Assembly (NCBI RefSeq): GCF_000383575.1
Contig: NZ_KB911579.1
Span: forward strand, 3,870,575-3,934,574
Length of the DNA stretch: 64,000 bases
Reading direction: 5' to 3'
Origin: Salinispora oceanensis
GTDB lineage: Bacteria; Actinomycetota; Actinomycetes; Mycobacteriales; Micromonosporaceae
Of the stretch, positions 17,734 to 27,042 are shown piece by piece. Position 1 is the first letter of the stretch. Each line of letters opens with the position of its first letter. The translations under genes were made by a program, and so were the position numbers. The notes beneath the pieces are model-generated. The model had not been told where the DNA came from. It did no database searches and saw only the letters and a list, made by a program, of their open reading frames with translations.

Positions 17734-18366
17734 GTGACGACCGAGAAGAAGCGCCCTCCGGCGGGCGCCGCGGTGCTGCGCGAGGACATCACCTCGGCCA
17801 TCCGCCGTGCGGTCATGGCGGAGCTGGCCGAGGTGGGCTACGGGCGTCTCTCCATCGAGGCGGTGGCGCGTCGGGCCGGTGTGAGCAAGACCGCCATCTA
17901 CCGCCGGTGGCGCTCCAAACTTGATCTCGTCCTGGACCTGGTCTCCGCCGCGGCTGGCCGCAGCCTCCCGCTGCTCGACACCGGCAGCCTCCTGGGTGAC
18001 CTGGAGATCCTGCTCCACGTCCTGGCCCGGGCGCTGCGGCACCGGGCGGCCTCCCAGATCATTCCAGACCTGCTCGCCGAGGCCGCACGTACCCCACAGA
18101 TCGCCGAGAAACTCCACCAGACGCTGGAGGCGTATCAGCGGACCATCGGAGGCATCGTGATCGGCCGGGCTGTCGAGCGCGGTGAGCTGTCGGCGGACAC
18201 CGACCAGCGTCTCGCGGTTGACCTGATCGTTGGGCCAGTCTACTGGCGGCTGGCGATTACACGGGCTCCGCTGCCGGCCAGCGAGGTACGCCGGGTAGCG
18301 GAGACGATCGTCGCCGGCCTGCGGGTAGCATCCACGGAGTCCGACTCTGGCGAGCCAACACATTAA
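17734..18366 (+). CDS. TetR-family transcriptional regulator
   Basis: A 210-residue regulator. The N-terminal HTH is clear (LSIEAVARRAGVSKTAIYRRWRSK), followed by an all-helical ligand domain with the TetR_C-like region seen in actinomycete regulators. GTG 17734 is chosen because no Shine-Dalgarno is present and a -10-like TACATT ends 7 bases upstream, suggesting a leaderless transcript. It is divergent from the ABC exporter operon with a 7-9-7 inverted repeat between them, so it probably represses itself and the exporter. The ligand is unknown. Confidence 0.85.
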   Translation: MTTEKKRPPAGAAVLREDITSAIRRAVMAELAEVGYGRLSIEAVARRAGVSKTAIYRRWRSKLDLVLDLVSAAAGRSLPLLDTGSLLGDLEILLHVLARALRHRAASQIIPDLLAEAARTPQIAEKLHQTLEAYQRTIGGIVIGRAVERGELSADTDQRLAVDLIVGPVYWRLAITRAPLPASEVRRVAETIVAGLRVASTESDSGEPTH

Positions 18367-18514
18367 GTTCGATTTAGCTGGTGAAACGTCTTGATCCTCG
18401 CGGAAATCAGCCCGAGCTCTGCAATGACCCCGGCGCCGATGCCGTCTTGACCCGGACCCATTAGCATCGCCCCCGGACCCCTCGAATGATCGTTCGTAGA
18501 CAGGAGGACGCCCC

Positions 18515-19624
18515 ATGGCCGGGCCGCACCCAGACTTCATCCCCCCAGCACGACCAATCATCGGTGAGGCCGAAATTGACGCGGCGGTCCGGGTGTTGCG
18601 GAGTGGCCGGGTCGTGCAGGGCCCGGAGGTGGCGGCGTTCGAGGAGGAGTTCGCCGACCTGACCGGAGGGTCGCACTGCGTCGCTGTCAACTCCGGGACC
18701 TCGGCGCTCCAGTTGACTTTGCTGGCGCTCGGTTTCGGCCCGGGCGACGAGGTTATCGTTCCGTCGTTTTCCTTCGCGGCCACCGCCAACGCAGTCCGGT
18801 TGGTGGGGGCGGAGCCAGTCTTCGTGGACATCGAGCGGGACAGTTTCTGCCTCGATCCGGAGGCCGTGGCGGCCGCCGTCACGCCGCGGACCGTCGCCGT
18901 TATGCCGGTGCACCTGTACGGTCACCCTGCTGCCATGGACCGGATCGCCACCATTGCGGACCAGCATGGTCTCGCCATCGTTGAGGACGCCGCCCAGGCG
19001 CACGGGGCGAGCCTGAACGGCAGCCCGGTGGGTGCCCTCGGCACGGCCGGCTGCTTCAGCTTCTATCCCACGAAGAACATGCACTCGCTCGAGGGTGGCA
19101 TGATCAGTACCAGGGACGCTGAGCTTGCCCGCACCCTTCGGTTGCTACGAAACCAGGGTATGGAGCAGCGCTACGCGAACGAGATCGTGGGCGCCAACAT
19201 GCGGATGACCGATGTCGCGGCCGCCGTCGGTCGGGTCCAGCTCACGCAGCTGGCCGAGTGGACCGAGCAGCGCTGTGCCAATGCCAAGTTCCTCGACTCC
19301 GCGATCACCAGCATGGTCACTCCGCCGGTGGCCGACGGCGCGCGGCACGTCTACCACCAGTACACCGTCCGGACGAAGGGCAATCGGGACGCCGCCCAGC
19401 AGCGGCTGACCGAACTGGGCGTGGGGAATGCCGTCTACTACCCGACCCCGATTCATCGACTCAAGCCGTACCTAGCCGAAAACGGTGAGCCGGGTCCGTG
19501 GGACTTGCCGGAGACCGAACGCGCTGCCGCCGAAGTGATCTCGTTGCCGGTGCACCCGTCGCTTACCCAGGTTGAGCTCGAGCGGATCGCCGAAGGTGCG
19601 AACCTGGCCGGGGGTGCGCGATGA
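18515..19624 (+). CDS. DegT/DnrJ/EryC1/StrS aminotransferase (WbpE/WlbC-like candidate)
   Basis: A 369-residue PLP-dependent sugar aminotransferase. The PLP lysine is Lys187 in FSFYPTKNMHSLEGG, and Asp158 in VEDAAQAHGA contacts the pyridine nitrogen. AGGAGG precedes the ATG. It overlaps the next gene (ATGA), which encodes a Gfo/Idh/MocA oxidoreductase. This pair makes the 3-keto-then-3-amino step in UDP-2-acetamido-3-amino-2,3-dideoxy-glucuronate synthesis (WbpB/WbpE, WlbA/WlbC). That assignment is supported by a WbpD-like acetyltransferase and a WbpI-like epimerase elsewhere in the locus. Other DegT sugar substrates remain possible. Confidence 0.85.
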   Translation: MAGPHPDFIPPARPIIGEAEIDAAVRVLRSGRVVQGPEVAAFEEEFADLTGGSHCVAVNSGTSALQLTLLALGFGPGDEVIVPSFSFAATANAVRLVGAEPVFVDIERDSFCLDPEAVAAAVTPRTVAVMPVHLYGHPAAMDRIATIADQHGLAIVEDAAQAHGASLNGSPVGALGTAGCFSFYPTKNMHSLEGGMISTRDAELARTLRLLRNQGMEQRYANEIVGANMRMTDVAAAVGRVQLTQLAEWTEQRCANAKFLDSAITSMVTPPVADGARHVYHQYTVRTKGNRDAAQQRLTELGVGNAVYYPTPIHRLKPYLAENGEPGPWDLPETERAAAEVISLPVHPSLTQVELERIAEGANLAGGAR

Positions 19625-20640
19625 GCGGGGGGCGTAAGCTGCGTGCCGGCCTGATCGGTCTGGGTGCCATGGGGCGGAACCACGCCCGCGTGCTGTCCAA
19701 CCTGGATGGAGTTGAGCTGGTCGGGATCGTGGACCCGGCTGGCGGCGCGACCGGCGCGCTGCCCGTGCCAGTCGTGCCCGAGGTGGGCGACCTGCTGGCG
19801 ATGGGGGTGGACTATGCGGTGGTAGCCTGCCCGACGGTGCTACACGAGCCGGTTGGCCTGGAACTTGCGGCCAACGGCGTCTCCGCATTGATCGAGAAGC
19901 CGCTCGCCCCGTCGATCGAGAGCGCGACCAAGCTGGTCGAGGCGTTCGAGGCTGCGGGCCTCGTCGCTGGCGTGGGCCATATCGAGCGCTACAATCCCGC
20001 GTTGCAGAGCCTGCGTGCCCGCCTTGAGGCCGGTGAGTTGGGTGAGGTCTTCCAGGTCGTGACGCGGCGGCAGGGGCCGTTCCCGCACCGGATCGCCGAT
20101 GTCGGCGTGGTGATGGACCTGGCCACCCACGACATCGATCTGACCGCCTGGGTCACCGACCAGAAGTACTGCTCGGTCGCGGCGCACACGGTCTCCCGCA
20201 GCGGTCGGCTGCACGAGGACATGGTCGCCGTGGTCGGTCAGCTCTCCGGTGGGACGATGGTCAATCACCTGGTCAACTGGCTGAGCCCGCTCAAGGAGCG
20301 CTCGACTGTGGTCACTGGTGACCGGGGCTGCTTCGTGGCCGACACCCTCACTGCTGACCTTACCTTCCATGCGAATGGCGCAATCGACACCGAATGGGAG
20401 GTGCTGCGCGCTTTCCGCGGCGTCGCCGAGGGGGACATGGTGCGGTACGCGATCCCCAAGCGGGAGCCGCTGCTGGTCGAGCACGAGCGGTTCCGCGATG
20501 CCGTTGAGGGTAAGGAGAGCGACATTGTCACTCTCCGTCAGGGTCTGCGCACCGTCGAAGTCGCCGCTGCCGTGCTCCGCTCGGCAGCCGAAAACGTTGC
20601 GGTTTCGGTACCTTCCGCCGGCCAGGGGAGGCCTGAGTGA
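19621..20640 (+). CDS. Gfo/Idh/MocA-family NAD(P)-dependent oxidoreductase (WbpB/WlbA-like candidate)
   Basis: A 339-residue protein. The Rossmann motif is GLIGLGAMGRNHARVL, followed by the family EKPLA (catalytic Lys) near residue 90, GHIERYNPA, and the HDIDLTAW segment containing the conserved His/Asp. It is translationally coupled on both sides (ATGA with the aminotransferase, GTGA with the epimerase). Proposed role: oxidation of the 3-hydroxyl of UDP-GlcNAcA to give the substrate of the upstream aminotransferase. Confidence 0.82.
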   Translation: MSGGRKLRAGLIGLGAMGRNHARVLSNLDGVELVGIVDPAGGATGALPVPVVPEVGDLLAMGVDYAVVACPTVLHEPVGLELAANGVSALIEKPLAPSIESATKLVEAFEAAGLVAGVGHIERYNPALQSLRARLEAGELGEVFQVVTRRQGPFPHRIADVGVVMDLATHDIDLTAWVTDQKYCSVAAHTVSRSGRLHEDMVAVVGQLSGGTMVNHLVNWLSPLKERSTVVTGDRGCFVADTLTADLTFHANGAIDTEWEVLRAFRGVAEGDMVRYAIPKREPLLVEHERFRDAVEGKESDIVTLRQGLRTVEVAAAVLRSAAENVAVSVPSAGQGRPE

Positions 20641-21644
20641 AGGTCCTGATCGCTGGTGGAGCCGGCTTCATCGGCAGCACCATCGCGTCGGCCTGCCTCG
20701 ACACGGGCATCACCCCGGTTATCCTCGACAACCTCAGCACCGGCCGTGCCGAGTTCGTCAAGGACCGGATCTTCTACCGGGGCGACATCGCCGACCGGTC
20801 CCTGATCGACCGGATCTTCGCCGAGCACCCGGACATCGGAGCGGCAGTCCACTGTGCCGCGTTGATCGTCGTGCCGGAGTCGGTGGCGCACCCATTGCGC
20901 TACTACCAGGAGAACGTCGGCAAGTCCGTCGAATTCTTGTCCGCGTTGGTAGCCAACGAGTGCGAGCGGTTCCTGTTCAGCTCGTCTGCTGCGATCTACC
21001 AGCCGGGGGAGGACTTCGCCGTGGACGAGGCCTCCCCTATCTCGGGAACCAGCCCGTACGCGGAGAGTAAGGCGATGGTGGAACGCGTGCTGGCCGACGC
21101 CGCTCACGCGTACCCGTTGCGGGTTCTCTCGTTGCGCTATTTCAACCCGGTCGGGGCAGATCCCAAGATGCGGACCGGCTTGCAGGTGGCCCGGCCCTCG
21201 CATGCGCTCGGCAAGATGATTGAGGCGGCGCGGACGGGGGCGCTGTTCCAGGTCACCGGCACCGACTGGCCCACCCGAGACGGATCAGGTATCCGTGACT
21301 ACGTGCACGTGTGGGACCTTGCGCAGGCCCATGTCGAGGCCCTGCGCCGGTTCGACACCGTCATCGACGGTAACCAGCGGCCCTACCAGGTGATCAATCT
21401 GGGGACCGGCAACGGCACTACCGTCCGGGAACTCCTAGACGCGTTCACCGCGGTGCTCGGCCGGCCGATTCCCACTGCCATTGCCCCGCGTCGCCCCGGC
21501 GACTCGGCTGGCACCTACACCCGCAGTGACCGGGCCCGTCGACTGCTCGATTGGGAGCCGACGTTGTCGCTGAAGGAGGGCATCCAGCACTCCTTGAGCT
21601 GGGCTGAGTTGCGGGACGACGTGCTGGGGAGCGGTCCCGGCTGA
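20637..21644 (+). CDS. UDP-sugar 4-epimerase (GalE-like)
   Basis: A 335-residue extended short-chain dehydrogenase. It has GGAGFIGS (7-14) for NAD, the FSSSAAIY catalytic Ser/Thr segment, Tyr141-x3-Lys145 (YAESK), and RYFNPVGADP, which is typical of GalE. It likely interconverts UDP-Glc/UDP-Gal or UDP-GlcNAc/UDP-GalNAc to supply galacto-configured sugars for the polymer. The GTG start overlaps the preceding stop. It is the last gene of a three-gene operon ending at a perfect palindromic terminator. Confidence 0.88.
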   Translation: MKVLIAGGAGFIGSTIASACLDTGITPVILDNLSTGRAEFVKDRIFYRGDIADRSLIDRIFAEHPDIGAAVHCAALIVVPESVAHPLRYYQENVGKSVEFLSALVANECERFLFSSSAAIYQPGEDFAVDEASPISGTSPYAESKAMVERVLADAAHAYPLRVLSLRYFNPVGADPKMRTGLQVARPSHALGKMIEAARTGALFQVTGTDWPTRDGSGIRDYVHVWDLAQAHVEALRRFDTVIDGNQRPYQVINLGTGNGTTVRELLDAFTAVLGRPIPTAIAPRRPGDSAGTYTRSDRARRLLDWEPTLSLKEGIQHSLSWAELRDDVLGSGPG

Positions 21645-21672
21645 CCCGGGTTCCTGGCTTCTCCGGTAGTCG

Positions 21673-21726
21673 GACATGCGACGAGCGGGGCCCCACCAGC
21701 TGGTGGGGCCCCGCTCGTCGCATGTC
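21673..21726. terminator. 54-base perfect palindrome, bidirectional terminator
   Basis: The 54 bases are exactly self-complementary (27-base half-sites, no unpaired loop), centred on CCAGCTGG. The palindrome lies between the converging ends of the epimerase (21644) and a glycosyltransferase gene (21738), so it can terminate both. Confidence 0.8.
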
Positions 21727-21737
21727 ACCCGTGACTG

Positions 21738-23873
21738 TCAGATCACGTGGTCGCCGAGGATCAGCCGGTCGAAGTGTTGCTTGACCACCGGCCAGTCCCA
21801 CTCACCCAGCGCGTGAGTCGAGGCTTCGTCGCCGGCGGCACGCCAAGTCTCCTCCGTCGCCGTTGTCTGGAGGATTCGCTCCGCTGCCTCCTCCGGGCTA
21901 CCGACGACCCAGCCCTGCGGGTACAGGGTGCGGGCACTGCTGGGCCGGCCGGCGAAGAAGGGCCAGTCCCGGACGACAGGCACCGCCCCGCTCGCTGCGC
22001 CCTCCATCAAGCCGCAATGGCAGCCCTCGCGTACGGAGGAGCTGAGGATGACACCAACGTCGGCGAGCACCTTCGGCACGTCGTCGGTCGGGCCGAACCG
22101 CCGGACCGCGCCAACCGTCTCTAGCTCCTCCAACTCGCGGTTGAGCGTATCCAGGTACTTCCGGCTGGCGACGCTGACGTTCGGGTTCATGTCGCCACCC
22201 ACCAGCAGCAGCTGGTATCGGTCGTCATGCCGCCGTACCTGTCGGAGAACCTCCAGCGCCCAGAGCGGGTCCTTGGCGACCTGGCTGATTCCGACCATGC
22301 CCAGTTGGAACCGCGCGTCCGAGGGCTTGTCGATCTGGAATCCGCCCAGGTCCATCGCGTTGTCGAGCACGTGCATCCGCGGTGCATCCGGGCCCTGCAG
22401 GTAGGGGACCAGCGTGGTGGTCAGATCCTTGATGTGATCGGCGACGAAGACGAGGTCATCGATCCGGGAGAAGTCGACCATGTACGGCCAACGGGACAAC
22501 GTCTCGTAGCTGTGTAGGCGTACGACGATCCGGGTGGTGCCCGGGTCGAGAATCGTAAACAGCGCGGCCGGCGCGACACACCAGTCCACGAACACGGTGT
22601 CCGCCCAGTCGAGGTGCGGTCGCAGCTGCTCCTCTGCGTTTGCCCCGTACGGTGTCTCCTCTGCCGACAACCGTTGCTCAAGCATCTGCGTCGCGGCCCA
22701 GGTGACACTCTTGAGTTTGCTGTCGGCCGCCAGGTCGAGGTAGCGGATCTCCACCTGCGGGTGGGACTCGTAGTGGGCGCGGATCAGCTTCAGGAAGTTG
22801 TCGTTCGCGCTGGTGGCGATCAACAACCGTAGCGGCCGATCAGTCGGCGGCTTCGCGGCCGGCTGCTTGCGGCCGCGAGGGGCCGCGACAGTCGTCGCCG
22901 CGAGCGAGTTACGGAACGGCGCGATGAAGCCCTCCGGGTCCTCCGCCAGCGGCGACGTGAGCCGGTCGATGTGCAGCACCCGGTCGAAAGCCAGCTTCAT
23001 GGCCCGGTTGAGTAGATTGGCTGCCGGCGTTTGCTTGCCGGCTCGGTGCCGCTCGTCAGCGATGGCGAGCAGCGCATCAACGGCGCTGTTCAAATTCCGC
23101 GGCGGAATTCCGGCCTTCAACTCGCGGCTGGCCGCGTCACCGAGCATCCGGGCCCGGGAAGCCGGGGTGCGTAGCTTCTGTGCCGTGGCCGTGAGGATCA
23201 GCGCCTCGCCCTCCGGCCGGTCGGCCCAATCCATCCCCTTGGCGACCTGGCGGGCGACCTTTGTCCGGAGCCGGTCGGAAATCTTCGGCGTGCGTACGGC
23301 CGCCAACCAGAGCTGTGTCCCGGCCTTGCTGCGCATGACCGGCCGGGCGGTGACGGCGTCAATCGCTGCCCGGGGTGCGGAGTTGATGATGTGAGTGAGG
23401 TTTCGCCGGACCATTCCCCTGGACGGCAAGTTGCTGGCCAGTCGCTGTAGTGCCCCGGGGGGTGGGGTGCCCTGTCGCCCGATGACAGCCTGCACCGCAG
23501 GCTGGACACCATACCGTGCGTCCGCGCCGACATTGCGCTGTGCCATCCGCCAGACGGTGTAGATGGCGTGTGGGTCGAGCGCCACCAGGACATCCGCGTT
23601 CCGGGCCTGTTCCCTCGCCCACCGTTCGCGGCGGATTCTCGCCCAGACCCGCTCGCCCGGCGTGGCCCGGGCCGCCGCACGCGCCAGCAGGGCCTTGGCG
23701 ATGTCGCCGGGGAGGGCGCACAGCCCGTCCAGCCGTACGTCGGCCGGGAGGTCCTCCGTATCGACCGCGCCGACCAGGTGCACCCTGGCACCGGCCTCCT
23801 GCAGCCGGTGCACGGCCGAAGACAGAAACCCTGGCTGCGGCGGTACGCCGGCCACCAGCAGAACGTCGCTCAT
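21738..23873 (-). CDS. Large glycosyltransferase with C-terminal GT4-like domain
   Basis: A 711-residue protein. Residues 1-340 contain a small Rossmann-like opening (VLLVAGVPPQPGFLSS) and a basic helical region that I do not recognise. Residues 345-700 resemble a GT-B glycosyltransferase: LLIATSANDNFLKLI, then LGMVGISQVAKDPLWALEVLRQ, and the donor-site segment SSSVREGCHCGLMEGAASGAVPVV (family E-x7-E region). Capsule and teichoic-acid glycosyltransferases share this layout. The ATG overlaps the previous gene's stop (ATGA), so it belongs to the operon starting with the 2-epimerase. Donor and acceptor are unknown. Confidence 0.75.
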   Translation of the reverse strand: MSDVLLVAGVPPQPGFLSSAVHRLQEAGARVHLVGAVDTEDLPADVRLDGLCALPGDIAKALLARAAARATPGERVWARIRRERWAREQARNADVLVALDPHAIYTVWRMAQRNVGADARYGVQPAVQAVIGRQGTPPPGALQRLASNLPSRGMVRRNLTHIINSAPRAAIDAVTARPVMRSKAGTQLWLAAVRTPKISDRLRTKVARQVAKGMDWADRPEGEALILTATAQKLRTPASRARMLGDAASRELKAGIPPRNLNSAVDALLAIADERHRAGKQTPAANLLNRAMKLAFDRVLHIDRLTSPLAEDPEGFIAPFRNSLAATTVAAPRGRKQPAAKPPTDRPLRLLIATSANDNFLKLIRAHYESHPQVEIRYLDLAADSKLKSVTWAATQMLEQRLSAEETPYGANAEEQLRPHLDWADTVFVDWCVAPAALFTILDPGTTRIVVRLHSYETLSRWPYMVDFSRIDDLVFVADHIKDLTTTLVPYLQGPDAPRMHVLDNAMDLGGFQIDKPSDARFQLGMVGISQVAKDPLWALEVLRQVRRHDDRYQLLLVGGDMNPNVSVASRKYLDTLNRELEELETVGAVRRFGPTDDVPKVLADVGVILSSSVREGCHCGLMEGAASGAVPVVRDWPFFAGRPSSARTLYPQGWVVGSPEEAAERILQTTATEETWRAAGDEASTHALGEWDWPVVKQHFDRLILGDHVI

Positions 23874-25366
23874 GCGCGCACCTCACCGGCTTGTCGAGAT
23901 TCGTCGGTCATTCGTGGTCTCGGCGGCGGGGACACGACACCGGTGGAGTCCGCCCCGCCACGGACAATCCCTTCGGCGAGCTGTTCGACGGCCTGCCGCA
24001 TCAGGGTCTCCCGGGTAAACGGCGCGGCGTGGGCGCGCACACCGGCCCGCTCGGCCTCGGTGGCCTCGATGGTCATCCGCGCGGCCGACCGGAAGCTGTC
24101 GATCAGGCCTTCCTCGTCCAGGCCACACGCGCCGGTCCAGAGCGGATGCCCGTCCAGCACCCGGGAGGCGTCGTGATCGATCTCGTGTACCGATACGATC
24201 GGTAGGCCGGTGGCCATGTATTCGTACACCTTGCCGGAGGTGACGTAGCGGCCACCGATGAGGATCAGGACGAGGGCGTCCCAGTTGGCATACGTCTCAG
24301 CCACCTCTGCCTTGAGGACCGGGCCGCCGAACGAGACGCCATCGGCTGCGGCCGTACTGATCAACTCTGTGAGGCCGTTGGCCTCCCGGGCGGCACCGGC
24401 GCCGATATGGCCGCGGATCTCGAGCCGAGCGTTGCGCATCAGCGGCTCCAGCTCGCGCGCCTTCCGCCACGCGGTGATCACTGCCCCGAGCTGCCGCGCG
24501 TTGTAGTTGACAGTGCCGAGGTAGCCGAAGACCAGCCCGGCCTCGGGGTCGGGGCGGCGTGGCTGGACCGTTGTCACGCTGTCCGCGTCGTACCCGTTAC
24601 GCACCACGTGCACCCGTTCCGCGATGTGCGGGTAGCGGTCCTGGTAGTGCTCGGCGATCGGATCGTTGACGACCCAGAGCGCCTGGCATTCGTCGAGGAT
24701 GCGACGCTCCCAGACTCCGGGCTCGGACTCCTCGGTGAAGGCGACGCCGCCGTTGACCACGTCGATCGACCAGCCATCGCGGAAGTCGACCGCGTATGGC
24801 ACGCGGTGCGTCTCCCAGAGCCGCCACGCGGCGGCGAGGTTTACGTACGGGACGCAGCTCGCGAGTAGCAGGTCGGCCGGGTGCTGACGGTGGAGGCCAA
24901 GCACGGCCTCTTCGATCGTGTCCCGCCAGCCGCCGAAGACCGGCTCCGGGAAGACTCTCTTCTCCCGCTTGCGGAGGTCGGTCACCCACTTCGCGGGCCG
25001 AAGCGCGCGCTCCTCGCTGAACATCCGGATGTCCGTCTCGAGGTCCTCCCGGGCCAGCGGCAACTCCAGCACCGTGATCCCGGGGTCGACTTGTTCCAGG
25101 AGGCTGTAGTCGACGCCCGAGTCGCGTTCCCACGAGGTGGAGGCAATCGTCACCACGGTCACGTCCCACCCGATCCGGCGGAACTGGTTGGCCGTCTCCC
25201 GCATTCGGTAGGCGCAGCTCTTGGCCGCGGGCGGGAAGCCGATGGCCAGGTAGATCAGATGAGGGCGGCCGTCTCGTCGGCCGCGGCCGGTGGCTGAGGA
25301 GCTGGACAACTCACGGGAAGTAGGCATGGCCGGGGTGTACTCCGCTTTCTTGATGGCCGTCGACAT
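23870..25366 (-). CDS. Glycosyltransferase, GT-B fold (GT4-like)
   Basis: About 498 residues from the ATG at 25366, whose A is the last base of the epimerase gene's TGA (TGATG coupling). The N-terminal acceptor domain has HLIYLAIGFPPAAKSCAYRM. The linker DFRDGWS is typical of this family, and the C-terminal nucleotide-sugar domain has VFGYLGTVNYNARQL and SGKVYEYMATGLPIVSV, where Glu and Gly contact the donor. It sits in an operon with the 2-epimerase and a second glycosyltransferase, so it likely adds the diacetamido-uronic acid or an adjacent sugar. An upstream in-frame start at 25567 would lie inside the epimerase gene and is not used. Confidence 0.8.
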   Translation of the reverse strand: MSTAIKKAEYTPAMPTSRELSSSSATGRGRRDGRPHLIYLAIGFPPAAKSCAYRMRETANQFRRIGWDVTVVTIASTSWERDSGVDYSLLEQVDPGITVLELPLAREDLETDIRMFSEERALRPAKWVTDLRKREKRVFPEPVFGGWRDTIEEAVLGLHRQHPADLLLASCVPYVNLAAAWRLWETHRVPYAVDFRDGWSIDVVNGGVAFTEESEPGVWERRILDECQALWVVNDPIAEHYQDRYPHIAERVHVVRNGYDADSVTTVQPRRPDPEAGLVFGYLGTVNYNARQLGAVITAWRKARELEPLMRNARLEIRGHIGAGAAREANGLTELISTAAADGVSFGGPVLKAEVAETYANWDALVLILIGGRYVTSGKVYEYMATGLPIVSVHEIDHDASRVLDGHPLWTGACGLDEEGLIDSFRSAARMTIEATEAERAGVRAHAAPFTRETLMRQAVEQLAEGIVRGGADSTGVVSPPPRPRMTDESRQAGEVRA

Positions 25367-26448
25367 CACTTTTCGGTAAGCTTCTCGACCACTCGACGAG
25401 CGGCGTGCCCGTCGCCGTACGGCGTGCCAGGCGCACCGGTAGGAGCGGGGCGGGTGGCGGTGCTGGCCCACTCCGACCGTGGGTAGGCCGACGGGTCTGG
25501 TACCAGCTGGTTCCATCCGTCCGCCAGCGTCTCGATCCACTCCGTCTCCGGCCGTAACGTGGTGCACGGCCGGGACAGCAGGTATGCCTCCTTCTGTAGG
25601 CCGCCGGAGTCGGTGACCACCCCGGTCGAGCCGAGGACCGCGGCGACCATCCCGGCGTAGGGCAGCGGACGACCGACGTGTATGGCGCCGCGGCTGAGCC
25701 GCACGCCGTGCTCCTCGGCCTTCGCGGCCAACCGTGGGTGTGCCAGTAGCGCCACCGGTACGGGCAGGTCCGCCAGCGCGTCAACCAACATCGCCAGTCG
25801 CTCTGGCGAGTCGGTGTTCTCAGCCCGGTGCAACGTCGCGAGTAGGTACGGTTCGTCGGGCTGGATGCCCGCTGGCAGTACTGGCGCCGGGTGGTCACCG
25901 GAGAGCACGGAGTCGCGGATGCGGAGGCAGACGTCCACCATCACGTCGCCGACCAGAGTGGAACGCGCGGCGAGGCCCTCCGCCGCGAGATGGCGCATCG
26001 CTTCGTTGGTGGGGGCGAGTAGGAGATCAGCCGCATGGTCGGTGAGGATGCGGTTGTGCTCTTCCGGCATCGCCCGGTTGAAGGACCGCAGTCCCGCTTC
26101 CAGGTGCGCCACCGGTAGGTGTAACTTGACCGCGGCGAGCGCCCCGGCCAGGGTCGAGTTGGTGTCGCCGTAGACCAGCACCCAGTCTGGCTTCTCCGCC
26201 ATGAAGACCGGGTCCAGCGCCGCCAGGGCCTTGCCGGTCTGCACTCCGTGTGAGCCCGAGCCGATGCCGAGGTGAACATCCGGGGTGGGAATGCCCAGGC
26301 CAGAGAAGAAGACATCCGAAAGGTCGGCGTCGTAGTGTTGACCGGTGTGTACGATTTGGTGCTCGTGATCGGTCGACGCGAACGCCGCAGCGATCGGAGC
26401 TAGCTTGATCAGCTGGGGGCGAGCCCCGACCACGCTGATGACCTTCAC
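25366..26448 (-). CDS. UDP-N-acetylglucosamine-type 2-epimerase (WbpI/WlbD-like)
   Basis: A 360-residue non-hydrolysing 2-epimerase. The N-terminal motif is GARPQLIK (8-15), the form characteristic of WbpI/WlbD enzymes acting on UDP-2,3-diacetamido-2,3-dideoxy-glucuronate, whereas WecB/MnaA enzymes usually have GTRPE. Other signatures are VYGDTNSTLAGALAA, HLEAGLRSFN, MPEEHNRILTDH, and TLHRAENTD with the catalytic His/Glu. The GTG start has GGGAG 7 bases upstream. It is first gene of an operon with two glycosyltransferases. Proposed product: UDP-ManNAc3NAcA. A plain UDP-GlcNAc 2-epimerase is the alternative. Confidence 0.85.
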   Translation of the reverse strand: MKVISVVGARPQLIKLAPIAAAFASTDHEHQIVHTGQHYDADLSDVFFSGLGIPTPDVHLGIGSGSHGVQTGKALAALDPVFMAEKPDWVLVYGDTNSTLAGALAAVKLHLPVAHLEAGLRSFNRAMPEEHNRILTDHAADLLLAPTNEAMRHLAAEGLAARSTLVGDVMVDVCLRIRDSVLSGDHPAPVLPAGIQPDEPYLLATLHRAENTDSPERLAMLVDALADLPVPVALLAHPRLAAKAEEHGVRLSRGAIHVGRPLPYAGMVAAVLGSTGVVTDSGGLQKEAYLLSRPCTTLRPETEWIETLADGWNQLVPDPSAYPRSEWASTATRPAPTGAPGTPYGDGHAARRVVEKLTEK

Positions 26449-27042
26449 CTGTTGACTCCCGTGATGATCGTGTGAAGGGCAGCCGCAGGTCGGCCGGCGC
26501 TGTCCCTTGAGCCAGACGATTGTGCCTCAGGTGGAAGTGGCTGCCAAATCCCACAAGGCCTACGCCGCGTCACTCCCGACCTCTTCGGAGGACTTGTCCC
26601 GATCGCCGGTTGGCGGAGGTCGGTCTCATCGCTCGTATCGTCGGTTAACCCTACCTGCTGGATGCAGGATGGTGCAGTGCGCGGGGCTGGCCCAAAGGCG
26701 GTGGATGCTTACGCTGTGACCTGATGTCGGTACGCAAGGTGATGGGGTCCATGCCTCTCGCCCTCCCCACCGAGCCAGCCAGGGGACTCGGTCTGGATCT
26801 GATGGCGGAGGCGGGGTGGGCTCCGGGCCGGGCGCAGCGGCACCGACCAGTCAGAGTCTCGTGGCCGAAGGGGCAGGCGTGGGCGCGTCTACCGCGCGAT
26901 CCGGTGCCGTACACTCGCCGGGGGTTCTGCCCGAAGCGCCGGGAAGCCTGGTTGCGACAAGTCGTTGAGGGCGTGGCGGTGGCCCCTGACTGACGGCGGG
27001 TTTCCACCCAGCAGCGAGCAGGGGCGAGTCGGAAGGGAACGG
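26449..27042. other. Divergent intergenic region inside the glycopolymer locus
   Basis: 594 bases between two divergent operons. No gene is supported. A frame from 26724 to 26993 (89 residues) follows a -10-like TACGCT, but it has no ribosome-binding site or recognisable sequence. The region is likely to hold both promoters. Confidence 0.4.

Noticed and set aside
26724..26993. 89-codon frame in the divergent intergenic region
   Set aside because: No ribosome-binding site and no recognisable sequence; codon use not convincing, though a -10-like TACGCT lies upstream.
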